Origin: UBA5078 sp051252515
Lineage (GTDB): Bacteria > Pseudomonadota > Gammaproteobacteria > Pseudomonadales > Pseudohongiellaceae
Assembly (NCBI GenBank): GCA_051252515.1
Contig: JBPOFS010000005.1
Span: 62,001-126,000 of the forward strand
Length of the DNA stretch: 64,000 nucleotides
Reading direction: 5' to 3'
Position numbers and translations under genes: made by a program. The notes below the pieces were generated by a model. The model saw only the letters and a list, made by a program, of their open reading frames with translations, did no database searches and was not told the DNA's origin. Of this stretch, positions 1 to 7,208 are shown piece by piece. Every line of letters starts with the position of its first letter. The stretch's first letter is position 1.

Positions 1-1335
1 AGGATTTACTCTATTAGAGAGCTCACCGAGAAGCGAAACAGGCGAATCTGACCCAGCTATAATTTTGTATATATTGAAAGAGTTTATACGGTCATTTCCC
101 ATAATATAGTTTTGCGCCGACAGCCAACCAATATTATGATACTGCGCCCTTAGAGAATAAGCCCAGACAAAGGAAAACACTACAAATTGATCTAACATCT
201 CCAAATCCATCTTACTCGGTCTCTCAGGACAGAACCTGTCAACATAGAGTAGGATTGCTGTATCAAACAACAAGCGTGTAATTTTGTTGCCAACACCATT
301 TTTGTATTTTCTAAGATCGAGTGTTTTTACGATATCGTTATCATTAATGTAATAACCCTCATATTTGTCGTTGTTCTTAATATCTTTAAGTATTTCATAA
401 TAGTGTTTTGCATAGTCAAAAAACGGCTTGCCCGCTACGATTGGCGAATCCAGCTGAAACTGCCTAAGATTCTGCATACCTGAAACAAAAGGGATTGCAG
501 AATTATTGACCATATCAGGGTAGGCAAATGCCCCTTTATAAAATTGAGCGTATGGGAAGTTATCCTGCCGGGTGATGCCCTTGAACTTGTGTATATTATG
601 CTCAGTGAGCCCCCAAGCTTTATTGCCCTTTGTCCATTCTTTTACACGGTAGAGGTAATTACTGAATAGACCCGAGAGTTCTTTCTGATCTAAATCTTCC
701 CAGTTTTTTACAACGTTCTCGGTTTCATCCACATCTAAATCGTTCATCTCACGAAGATGGTAAGCTTTCAGCAAATCATGGGGATAAAGCTTTTTACCAC
801 GGGAATTTTGCGAATCAAAGAACTGAAAGGCTTCGGACAAATCATGTGTAATAACAACGATGAGTTCGCAGTTATTTTTAATATACTTCCGCAGTTCACT
901 TTTATCATTTTTGTCAGAGATATTACTTACACGTCTTTCAAGTGTGAGGAAGTTATTGGGTATATTACGACAATTATATGGGTTATTTGCGAGGGGTTGT
1001 TCTAAAAAACTAATTGAATCATCACCAAGAGCTTTAAGTAGCAACGAAAAGGTAATAGTTCGCTGTTGTCCGTCAACGATGTTATATGATGACTCGCCCT
1101 CTTCGTGAAGGATCAGCGTTCCTACTCGATATGTTTCTTTATTCTCGTTTTTAGCCGCAATAATGTCATCTAGCAGTTGAATTACATTTTTTGCTGTCCA
1201 TTTATAGGCCCGCTGATAGTTCGGTATCACCAAGTTAATGTTAGTAATAGGGTTTCCGTCTTTGTCCTGTGTGATCCTATTTTGCAGCAACAAGTCACCG
1301 ATCTTGGTTATTGCGAGCTTTAAGCGAGTGTCCAA
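1..1335 (-). CDS. DUF262 / GmrSD-type protein (3' part cut by window edge)
   Basis: The reading frame is open from 1335 to the left edge, giving 445 codons with no stop. The start is inferred as TTG at 1335, seven bases after an AGGAG ribosome site; the nearer ATG is followed at once by TAA. The N-terminus carries the DUF262 signature: a VIPNYQRAYKW stretch, then IVDGQQRT near residue 85, the nucleotide-binding DGQQR motif of GmrSD and related proteins. DUF262 proteins are often parts of type IV restriction or other phage-defence systems. Whether a GmrD-type HNH nuclease domain follows cannot be seen because the C-terminus lies outside the window. It has its own promoter and no attC of its own, so it looks independent of the cassette array. 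Confidence 0.8.
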   Translation of the reverse strand, partial: MDTRLKLAITKIGDLLLQNRITQDKDGNPITNINLVIPNYQRAYKWTAKNVIQLLDDIIAAKNENKETYRVGTLILHEEGESSYNIVDGQQRTITFSLLLKALGDDSISFLEQPLANNPYNCRNIPNNFLTLERRVSNISDKNDKSELRKYIKNNCELIVVITHDLSEAFQFFDSQNSRGKKLYPHDLLKAYHLREMNDLDVDETENVVKNWEDLDQKELSGLFSNYLYRVKEWTKGNKAWGLTEHNIHKFKGITRQDNFPYAQFYKGAFAYPDMVNNSAIPFVSGMQNLRQFQLDSPIVAGKPFFDYAKHYYEILKDIKNNDKYEGYYINDNDIVKTLDLRKYKNGVGNKITRLLFDTAILLYVDRFCPERPSKMDLEMLDQFVVFSFVWAYSLRAQYHNIGWLSAQNYIMGNDRINSFNIYKIIAGSDSPVSLLGELSNRVNP

Positions 1336-1374
1336 ATTACATTCTCCTATGCAAATCTTCCTCACCACTGGCTG

Positions 1375-1405
1375 AACCAGACCAGGGAGTTCAACCCGTC
1401 TGGTT
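1375..1405 (-). promoter_or_regulatory. Operator-like inverted repeat in the leader of the DUF262 gene
   Basis: Perfect 8-bp arms AACCAGAC (1375-1382) and GTCTGGTT (1398-1405) surround a 15-base loop. The repeat lies just downstream of the predicted -10 box and upstream of the TTG start, where a repressor operator or an RNA hairpin would act. No cognate regulator is visible in the window. Confidence 0.4.
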
Positions 1406-1414
1406 GCCGAAACT

Positions 1415-1444
1415 ACTATAATGATTGACTCAGGAACCCGTCAA
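1415..1444 (-). promoter_or_regulatory. Predicted sigma70 promoter of the DUF262 gene
   Basis: Read on the minus strand: -35 TTGACG (1444-1439), an 18-base spacer, then -10 TATAGT (1420-1415). Transcription would start near 1408, leaving a leader of about 70 nt before the TTG start. Inference from sequence match only. Confidence 0.45.
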
Positions 1445-1506
1445 ACAGAGGTACTATACTTCATGTTAGAGCCGCGTCCAGCAATTTGATGGAGCACAAA
1501 ATTAAA

Positions 1507-1518
1507 GGGGGGGGGGGG
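1507..1518 (+). repeat. G12 homopolymer run
   Basis: Twelve consecutive G on the plus strand in an otherwise AT-rich spacer between the DUF262 gene and the methyltransferase. The rest of the 1336-1629 spacer holds the promoter and operator described above and no open frame I can support. Confidence 0.9.
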
Positions 1519-1629
1519 CAATACGAGGTTAAATGCAGAACACGCGTAGAATCATGTAGATATTCCCACGTTACAACTACATAGCAACGATAGCGCTCGC
1601 TAACTTAAAGGGCATTACAAATCAGATTA

Positions 1630-2535
1630 CTAGATAATATTGTCTGTTAGATACTCAAGGTGTTTGCCATCGGTACCACAACAACCACCCAGTACTTTTA
1701 TGCCGAAGTCTCTATTCAATTGCACCATAAGATTGCCCCACTCTGCCACGGATTCAGATTTGAGCTCGCTAGAGCCCTCAAGCTGCGCATGGCTCAGCGA
1801 CGATGCGTTTGCCTGTAGCCCAATTAACCGGCCAGGTGGCACTTTGGTCAGTGTTTCTAGATTCAAAAATGATGGGTAGGAGCAATTGATAAAATAGCCT
1901 AGTGGTTTGGTCGTGGTTTTAGCGTCCACATAGGCAATTGCTGTGTGAAGCTCTGTGCCATCCAATACTTTGCCATCGGCGCCAATCACAAAACTGATGA
2001 TATAAGGCAAGCCTGTTGCTTCCATTGCCTGCGCTATTCCCGCGGCTTCCTCAACACTAGGCAGCGTGACGGCCATTAGAAAATCGACCTCTGCACTTGC
2101 CAGCTCATCAATCTGCCATTGGTGGAAGTCTCGCGCCTCATTCAGTGACAAGCCTTCCTCGGGCAAGTAACAGTCGTTTTTGCAGCCTATTAGGCCGCCT
2201 ACTTTAGCGTTTACTGCTTTGGTTTGCTTGGCCACTAGTTCCTTCATGAACTTTGCGGCTTCAACGTTGATGTTTTGCGGATACTTTGAAACTGCCACTC
2301 GCTCTTTGTTTGTTCGCCACGTTGGCGTGCTCAGTAGGATCGGTCGATCGCTGGCCACGGCGATGTCTATATACTCTTGGTACAGGTTACGTAGTGCCGC
2401 CCTGCCCTCGTCACTTAAAACCAAAGGGGCGTTCACTAGTTTTTCGTCTAGCTCTATCGACTTGTTGCGGCGGAGTCTTTCTACTACGGCGGCTTCGGCT
2501 AGGATAAATTTGTGTTTGTGTAGCAGGTGTTTCAT
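1630..2535 (-). CDS. Homocysteine S-methyltransferase family protein
   Basis: 301 aa, the usual length of single-domain MmuM/BHMT-type enzymes, which transfer a methyl group from donors such as S-methylmethionine or betaine to homocysteine and form methionine in the cytoplasm. The three zinc-binding cysteines are present: C218 in the INCSYP motif and the C285-C286 pair in GGCCGT near the C-terminus. The N-terminal ILAEAAVVERLRR corresponds to the family's (D)GG(M/A)E-L region but is atypical. The ATG at 2535 follows AAGAG at suitable spacing. It starts only 35 bp after the S41 peptidase stop. No attC lies downstream, so it is probably outside the cassette array. The methyl donor is not predictable. 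Confidence 0.85.
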   Translation of the reverse strand: MKHLLHKHKFILAEAAVVERLRRNKSIELDEKLVNAPLVLSDEGRAALRNLYQEYIDIAVASDRPILLSTPTWRTNKERVAVSKYPQNINVEAAKFMKELVAKQTKAVNAKVGGLIGCKNDCYLPEEGLSLNEARDFHQWQIDELASAEVDFLMAVTLPSVEEAAGIAQAMEATGLPYIISFVIGADGKVLDGTELHTAIAYVDAKTTTKPLGYFINCSYPSFLNLETLTKVPPGRLIGLQANASSLSHAQLEGSSELKSESVAEWGNLMVQLNRDFGIKVLGGCCGTDGKHLEYLTDNII

Positions 2536-2546
2536 TTTAGGCTCTT

Positions 2547-2567
2547 GATTAATGGGGTCAGAGTAGA
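2547..2567 (-). other. GGGGTCAGAGT-type motif between methyltransferase and peptidase
   Basis: The 35-bp gap contains GGGGTCAGAGTAGATTTTTA on the plus strand. Similar GGGGTCAGAGTA sequences are, from general knowledge, often found near REP/RAYT-type elements. Only one copy is seen here and no transposase is present, so this is a weak inference. It marks the point where the attC-spaced array appears to end. Confidence 0.25.
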
Positions 2568-2570
2568 TTT

Positions 2571-3638
2571 TTATAAAGCCTCAGCAGCTTCCAACCTACG
2601 CAAATGCCTTTCTCTGTCCTGCCGATCTAGTATGAACTCTGTTTGCTCGATCACAGGCTTAAGAATGAGCTTGTGTGCAGTCTCAAGAGCGGCATCGGCC
2701 GCCACAGGATAATCAGGGCTTACACCAGTCCCTTCCCAGTTTTCTCCAGTAACAGCATTGATAGCTCTACCGCTGGACACCCATAAATAGAAGTTGTCGG
2801 CAATACGTTGCATCCCGCCTGGATGTGCGCCGCCACGTGTAAGCTCACCCACTATTTCCGCTCGGCCAAAGGCCTGCATTGCATAGCTGAAAGCCTCGGC
2901 CGCTGAGAATGTCGTTTCACTATTGAGAATGAAGACTGGTCGCTCTGTACCGTACCAGGCTCCATCAAGATCGGCAGTACTCCAGTATTCCTCAGTGGTG
3001 TCTGATTTCTTCCAGTAGATGGAATCTACATGCACAGGGTCTGGGCCGAGAAAATAACTCGCCAGTAGCGCCACAGTTTCCGGCATACCGCCAGTATTCT
3101 TGCGTAGGTCGATGATCAAGCCGCCTGTATCTTTTAGAAAGTCCATTGCATTAGCCAGTACCGCCGCGGAAGGTTCAGCATCCATAAAACCCGTAAACTC
3201 AAAATACCCTATATTGCCGTCCAAGCGACCGACAGAGCGAACACCGGCGTTAAAATACTTATGCATATTTTGATCTTGAATCAACATCTCCGGAGTCTGA
3301 TTCAGATATTCCTCCTCCGTTGTAACTTTATCTTCACTGTAAAAAATGAACAGGTGCTCATCATTGCTTAGCGCACGTAACTCTTCAGTTAGTTGATCGG
3401 TGAATTCGGTAGCATCGACCAGCGCATCATAGCCCCCGTTTTCAAGACGAGTCATGAGAGCTTTTGCCATGGAGTCTCCTACCTCAGAGAAGATGTATTG
3501 TTCGGCCAGAACCTCAGACATCTCATGAACTACTTGATTGATGGTTTCGGGTAGCAGTTCTTCGGAGGGGAAAAGATTGAATGATGCGCTTACGGCTATT
3601 AAGAATACGGTTGTTTTTAAAAAAATTTTCTTATACAT
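2571..3638 (-). CDS. Secreted S41 (tail-specific / IRBP-like) peptidase
   Basis: 355 aa with an N-terminal hydrophobic signal segment (about residues 5-23), implying export to the periplasm. An N-terminal helical domain (about 28-95) is followed by the S41 catalytic core. LIIDLRKNTGG (about 174-184) is the conserved strand-loop, the nucleophile is predicted as S245 in TTFSAAEAF, and the GTGVSPDYPV segment near 303-312 is typical of C-terminal processing proteases. No PDZ domain is apparent, as in IRBP-like S41 proteins. The ATG sits inside a GGCGTTATG attC core, with GGAG eight bases upstream, so the gene begins exactly at a cassette junction. Its own downstream attC is missing, making it the terminal cassette or the first flanking gene. 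Confidence 0.85.
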   Translation of the reverse strand: MYKKIFLKTTVFLIAVSASFNLFPSEELLPETINQVVHEMSEVLAEQYIFSEVGDSMAKALMTRLENGGYDALVDATEFTDQLTEELRALSNDEHLFIFYSEDKVTTEEEYLNQTPEMLIQDQNMHKYFNAGVRSVGRLDGNIGYFEFTGFMDAEPSAAVLANAMDFLKDTGGLIIDLRKNTGGMPETVALLASYFLGPDPVHVDSIYWKKSDTTEEYWSTADLDGAWYGTERPVFILNSETTFSAAEAFSYAMQAFGRAEIVGELTRGGAHPGGMQRIADNFYLWVSSGRAINAVTGENWEGTGVSPDYPVAADAALETAHKLILKPVIEQTEFILDRQDRERHLRRLEAAEAL

Positions 3639-3756
3639 AACGCCAACTCCATACTTAGTTCTATTATCGAGTTTGAAATTGGTTTAGATGTCTTAACGCT
3701 CGCATTTTCGGCTGGTTTGGAGCCCAGCGAAAAACCAGCCCGACAACATGCATTTG
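3635..3756 (-). repeat. Degenerate attC region
   Basis: Two attC-core-like stretches (acataac at 3635-3641 and tcttaac at 3691-3697 on the plus strand) precede a strong inverted repeat, ggctggttt/aaaccagcc (about 3710-3740). The partner GTTRRRY core at the high-coordinate side is not intact (acaacat). I read this as a decayed attC belonging to the HEPN-motif gene above, possibly two overlapping remnants. Confidence 0.45.
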
Positions 3757-4926
3757 CTAAATTTTGTTTGCAAGTGATACAAAATGTGCCTTTAAATCTT
3801 CACTGGTCGACATGATCGTACACAGCTTTTCTTTTTGGTACTCTGCGAGAAAAATCTTACCAAGCCGCTGTAAATACATAATCTCAGAAGGTTGAATAGG
3901 CGTATCTAGCCCTTCGCCAAATGATTTCTTATAGTGCCAGTGATTAAAATATATGAATGAGTAAAACTCATTTACGTTACAATCGTTGAAATACTCTTCA
4001 TAGCTCATACCTCTATATTTAAGCAATGCCTGCTTATAAGCATCAGGGCTGGAGCACAAGTTAGAATAGCTTTCCTTATGCACTTCATCGTAAGTAGATA
4101 TGGCATCTCCTTTATGCTTAAGTACACGAACGCCATAATTCATGGGGGATACTTTACCTTCCCACCACTCCGCGAAAAGTGATGGGTAGAGATCGGTCTC
4201 GAGAAGGGTATTAATACAATTAAACTCCTTTATTTCATGATGAAATGGAGTGCCAAATTGAATGCCAACCTCTTCTGCATATGACAAACATACCGCATCT
4301 AATAATTTTCCTGAAAAACTACATATAAGCTCGTATACGTCTACAACCTGATCATAACTGCATGATTTATTCTTGAATTTCACATGAAAGAACCACTTTC
4401 GCGATATTCCTAAGCATTCGCCTGGCTCTCCATGCTCTAAATCCATAAATGCCATACTATGAAAAACTAGAAGGTCATGAAATATTTCATCTGTATTTTT
4501 CATAGCTAAGTCCCAGGAGTAACTCCCTGGTGCTTTTAAGTCACCAATCCCTATTTTGAGGAGGTAGTCTTGGGATGACTTTATTCTAAATAGGCCAGTA
4601 ATTATTGACTCCGCTGGAAAAACAAGAGCTTGGTGTGCACTGACATCTCTAAGTTTTTTTAAGATTTCATAGTCTTCTTGGTTTTCATGACGATACAGGT
4701 TAACGCAGGAATTCAACCATGGCGGCGAGTTTTTAATTGCAGTCTCTATAAAAAATAGCAATGATCTTAGAGAGTTATTTAAATTTAGAATAAACAGCTT
4801 GGGGTTATGATAGGAAATATCCAGTGAGTCTCTGTTCTCATGAACAATTTCAATATTCTGCACCAACTCAGGATGAGATTTAGACATCCCTTCAAAGAAT
4901 AGTGAAGACTTCTCTAGATTAAACAC
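3757..4926 (-). CDS. Unknown cassette protein with HEPN-like RDxxxH motif
   Basis: 389 aa from the preferred GTG at 4926, which has AAGGAG five bases upstream; a GTG two codons earlier overlaps that ribosome site. The N-terminal third is helical and holds LKKLRDVSAHQ, with R93 and H98 in the R-x4-H arrangement of HEPN RNase domains, preceded by a helix (FFIETAIKNSPPW) like those in HEPN proteins. The remaining 270 residues match no family I recognise. HEPN proteins often act as RNA-cutting toxins or abortive-infection effectors; that role here is inference. It is a cassette gene with a decayed attC downstream and no partner antitoxin in the same cassette. Confidence 0.6.
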   Translation of the reverse strand: MFNLEKSSLFFEGMSKSHPELVQNIEIVHENRDSLDISYHNPKLFILNLNNSLRSLLFFIETAIKNSPPWLNSCVNLYRHENQEDYEILKKLRDVSAHQALVFPAESIITGLFRIKSSQDYLLKIGIGDLKAPGSYSWDLAMKNTDEIFHDLLVFHSMAFMDLEHGEPGECLGISRKWFFHVKFKNKSCSYDQVVDVYELICSFSGKLLDAVCLSYAEEVGIQFGTPFHHEIKEFNCINTLLETDLYPSLFAEWWEGKVSPMNYGVRVLKHKGDAISTYDEVHKESYSNLCSSPDAYKQALLKYRGMSYEEYFNDCNVNEFYSFIYFNHWHYKKSFGEGLDTPIQPSEIMYLQRLGKIFLAEYQKEKLCTIMSTSEDLKAHFVSLANKI

Positions 4927-4942
4927 TCGCACTCCTTGAGAA

Positions 4943-5015
4943 ATTTAACGCAAAACTTTGGCGCAGCGTAAGCTGTCCCAGCCACGATAGTGGCGACAAC
5001 AGCGCCTTGTTAGGC
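4943..5015 (-). repeat. attC: attC recombination site (73 bp)
   Basis: Outer cores atttaac (4943-4949) and gttaggc (5009-5015) match RYYYAAC and GTTRRRY exactly. The inner arms contain complementary gcgcagcg/agcgcc blocks. It lies just downstream of the glycine-zipper gene and closes that cassette. Confidence 0.8.
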
Positions 5016-5031
5016 ATGTAATACTCCATAG

Positions 5032-5232
5032 CTAGCTCTGCTCTTTGCTTTTAGCCATAAATGAGCCAACCGCTATTCCAATGCCACTCCCGATCGCAAT
5101 ACCGATAGATAAACTGAATGCCAGAACATTAAAGGCAACACCCACAGCAACTCCAACCGCAGAACCCACGCCAACGCATATTGCCATATACTTACCTACA
5201 GCATTGTTTATCGAATTATCTTCACGTGACAT
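5032..5232 (-). CDS. Small glycine-zipper membrane protein
   Basis: 66 aa, with GGGAGGAAAAT just before the ATG, an excellent ribosome site. After a short polar N-terminus, residues 14-60 form two hydrophobic stretches rich in regularly spaced G and A (GVGSAVGVAVGVAF and SIGIAIGSGIGIAVGSF). This is the pattern of glycine-zipper peptides that pack or oligomerise in membranes. The tail is short and charged. It is alone in its cassette. Function unknown; small glycine-zipper proteins range from membrane stabilisers to pore-forming toxins, and nothing here decides between them. Confidence 0.65.
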   Translation of the reverse strand: MSREDNSINNAVGKYMAICVGVGSAVGVAVGVAFNVLAFSLSIGIAIGSGIGIAVGSFMAKSKEQS

Positions 5233-5265
5233 ATTTTCCTCCCTGTATCAGTAAATTTGATGTCT

Positions 5266-5346
5266 GCCTAACGCTGCGGTAAAAGGCGCAGCGTCAGCTG
5301 CGTACAGTGTAGCGAAGCGGAACGGTTTTTGACCGCCTTGTTAGTA
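5266..5346 (-). repeat. attC: attC recombination site (81 bp)
   Basis: Cores gcctaac (5266-5272) and gttagta (5340-5346). Inner arms aacgctgcgg and accgccttg are imperfectly complementary. The stop codon of the next cassette gene (5341-5343) lies inside the upper core. Confidence 0.8.
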
Positions 5347-5643
5347 ATTTATGAACTGCCCCCAATCTATGCCCCAACCCAATGAAGGAACCGAAGGAGC
5401 TGGTGGCACTGATGGAACCGCTGGAACTGGAGGGACAGAAGGTACAGGTGGAACTGGAGGAACAGATGGTACTGGAAAAACAGGCCCGCCAGACCCGCCG
5501 CGAATGAAGGCCACAACACCACCTCGATGGTCACGATAAACTCCGCCATCAAAAATACCTAAGTGCTGGCCATTAAGATGATAAATATTTTTATCGTTGA
5601 GCCATGCCATAACTCTTCCATTTTTGTCGAATATCGGTTCCAT
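5341..5643 (-). CDS. Beta-flower-like cassette protein with VPxVPP tail
   Basis: 100 aa starting at an ATG with GAGGGAACACT upstream. Residues 1-48 contain short repeated units (IFDKNGRVMAWL, IYHLNGQHLGIF, VYRDHRGGVVAFI), each of the kind xxDxxGxxhxxh. This resembles the 4-fold beta-flower fold found in many small bacterial proteins; that assignment is by pattern only. A GGSGGP linker leads into about 30 residues of V-P-S/P-V-P-P repeats, also visible as a DNA triplet-type repeat. A conserved-looking GWGIDWGQFINY ends the protein. The role is unknown; the proline tail suggests an extended spacer or a binding segment. Confidence 0.6.
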   Translation of the reverse strand: MEPIFDKNGRVMAWLNDKNIYHLNGQHLGIFDGGVYRDHRGGVVAFIRGGSGGPVFPVPSVPPVPPVPSVPPVPAVPSVPPAPSVPSLGWGIDWGQFINY

Positions 5644-5664
5644 AGTGTTCCCTCTCTAATTGAT

Positions 5665-5760
5665 GCCTAACGCCTAATTAGCAGGCTAAAAATAGTGGGC
5701 CAAAATGGAGCGAAGCGAACAGCACGCTGATTTCAGTCCTTGTTGAATTTCTTGTTATGC
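5665..5760 (-). repeat. attC: attC recombination site (96 bp)
   Basis: Perfect cores gcctaac (5665-5671) and gttatgc (5754-5760). It belongs to the two-gene kinase/receiver cassette; the stop of the receiver gene falls within the upper core. Confidence 0.8.
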
Positions 5761-6258
5761 AACGCTTTTCTTAAATATTGAAAAACCAGCTTTAAATAAA
5801 ACATTTTTGTAAAAAGATGATTTTTTCTTAAGGAAGTCATCTACTATTTCGATTAATTCGTCTAAAAAATCTGCTGTAGTTTGAATCTTGCTTTCCATTA
5901 TATAATCAACTTTTGTCATATCATTAACCAAATGAAATTGATGTGCTGAAGTGACTACGATATAACTGCTAGTAGTTCGACTTAGCAGTGATGCTATTTG
6001 CATTCCATCCTTCGCTACGTCCGGCTCTGTAATTCCTTGCACATCTAATATAACAATATCATATGGCTTTTTCTGTAACCTACTAAGTAATGAATTATCT
6101 ATTTTTGAATGCCTGTCTATTTTGGTAAAACCTGCGTTACTAGCTATAATTAGCATATCTGTATTAAAGTAAATATCTTCATCATCTACAATACATATAT
6201 TTATATTGTTAAGTTTCATTAGTAACTTACCAATTCCTTGTAGTGGTTTATGCTTCAT
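5755..6258 (-). CDS. Stand-alone receiver-domain response regulator
   Basis: 167 aa. The chemistry of a phosphorylated receiver is intact: acidic pair D25-D26 in CIVDDED, phosphoacceptor D72 in IVILDVQGI, T103/S104 in VVTSAHQ and K124 in MESKIQT. No DNA-binding output domain follows; the last 30 residues are basic and hydrophobic (FLKKKSSFYKNVLFKAGFSIF). The ATG overlaps the stop of the upstream kinase by four bases, a tight translational coupling; a second ATG at 6219 would also give a full domain. It is presumably the phosphorylation partner of that kinase and acts by protein-protein contact. Target unknown. Confidence 0.8.
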   Translation of the reverse strand: MKHKPLQGIGKLLMKLNNINICIVDDEDIYFNTDMLIIASNAGFTKIDRHSKIDNSLLSRLQKKPYDIVILDVQGITEPDVAKDGMQIASLLSRTTSSYIVVTSAHQFHLVNDMTKVDYIMESKIQTTADFLDELIEIVDDFLKKKSSFYKNVLFKAGFSIFKKSVA

Positions 6259-7100
6259 GCTCTAAGATTCCTAATTATAAATATTTGTTGTGCATTTTCA
6301 TTATCTATTACTTGTTGCTCATGAACTAATTCTAAAAAATCAGAGCTTCTCTTACTAAGCTCGTTATAGTGTTGAATTAGCACTTGCGCCCAATATAATC
6401 CGTAACCAAAGCCCTCGGACTCGTTCTTTGTCTGAAAACCTTTGTCAAATATCATTTCCGGGTTAGTAATGGGCTTCGATATATTAATAAATTTTAGTTC
6501 CATATCACTATTCTTATTTACCGTAGTACTGATTGTCGCAGTACTCTCATCAATACTATATTTCCAAATATTGTCCATCATAATTGAAATAATGTACTCA
6601 ATCATATGTGAAGCAAAGGTAATATTAGTCTTTTTATTTACATCAAAATGGAATTTGATATTTTTAGACCTACGAGTATTAGCGATCAAAGAAAAAACTT
6701 TAGAATACTTATCTAGCACCCTAAAAAGGTTAGATTTTTTTTCTAGGTTTGCAGAATAATGAGAACTTGGATGAAATTCATTCACTCCAGCAATCATTTC
6801 TATAAATTGATCTATTATTACTGTCGCCCCAACAATTTTACTAGCAGGTTTATCAAGCTCAATTTTTTTAGTGCTTACTGTAGGGTCTATGAGCGATGCT
6901 TCTGCAACAATTGTTTGAAGTACTTTATGTAGTTCATGTCTTAAGTTATGAGATATGTGCCTTAAAGTTACAGATTCTTCTTTCTTTTTAATCACACTTC
7001 CAGTGTTGTAAAACGCGACTCCGTATTGGCAAAAATCAAATGTATCTACCTCCGATTTTTCACAATCTTTAGAGGGACAACGAATACAAATACCTAACAT
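6255..7100 (-). CDS. Histidine kinase-like protein with Cys-rich N-terminus
   Basis: 281 aa, starting at an ATG seven bases after AAGGAG. Residues 1-25 carry four cysteines (CIRCPSKDC ... C), perhaps a metal or redox sensor. A dimerisation helix follows with candidate phospho-histidines H51/H55 (ISHNLRHELHKV). The C-terminal half is an HATPase domain with an N-box (MMDNIWKY, about 178-186) and a G-box (EGFGYGLYWAQ, about 237-247). There is no transmembrane segment, so it is cytoplasmic. With the overlapping receiver gene it forms one cassette, a complete two-component pair. Cassettes usually carry one gene, so this pairing is unusual. Confidence 0.75.
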   Translation of the reverse strand: MLGICIRCPSKDCEKSEVDTFDFCQYGVAFYNTGSVIKKKEESVTLRHISHNLRHELHKVLQTIVAEASLIDPTVSTKKIELDKPASKIVGATVIIDQFIEMIAGVNEFHPSSHYSANLEKKSNLFRVLDKYSKVFSLIANTRRSKNIKFHFDVNKKTNITFASHMIEYIISIMMDNIWKYSIDESTATISTTVNKNSDMELKFINISKPITNPEMIFDKGFQTKNESEGFGYGLYWAQVLIQHYNELSKRSSDFLELVHEQQVIDNENAQQIFIIRNLRA

Positions 7101-7124
7101 ATTACTCCTTGACTATGATGAGTT

Positions 7125-7167
7125 GCATAACGGCGCCAGAGACTCCGCTTTGATGGCTTTGTTATGT
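7125..7167 (-). repeat. attC: attC recombination site, very short (43 bp)
   Basis: Cores gcataac (7125-7131) and gttatgt (7161-7167) flank only 29 bases, including complementary cgcc/ggct elements. The shortest attC of the array. It closes the helicase cassette, with 41 bp between it and the helicase stop. Confidence 0.65.
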
Positions 7168-7208
7168 GCGATGTTTACTAATACCATAAGAAATTGAATT
7201 TATTACCA

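Noticed and set aside
757..1108. Two plus-strand frames of 82 codons
   Set aside because: They are antisense to the DUF262 gene, whose frame is much longer and has the family motif.
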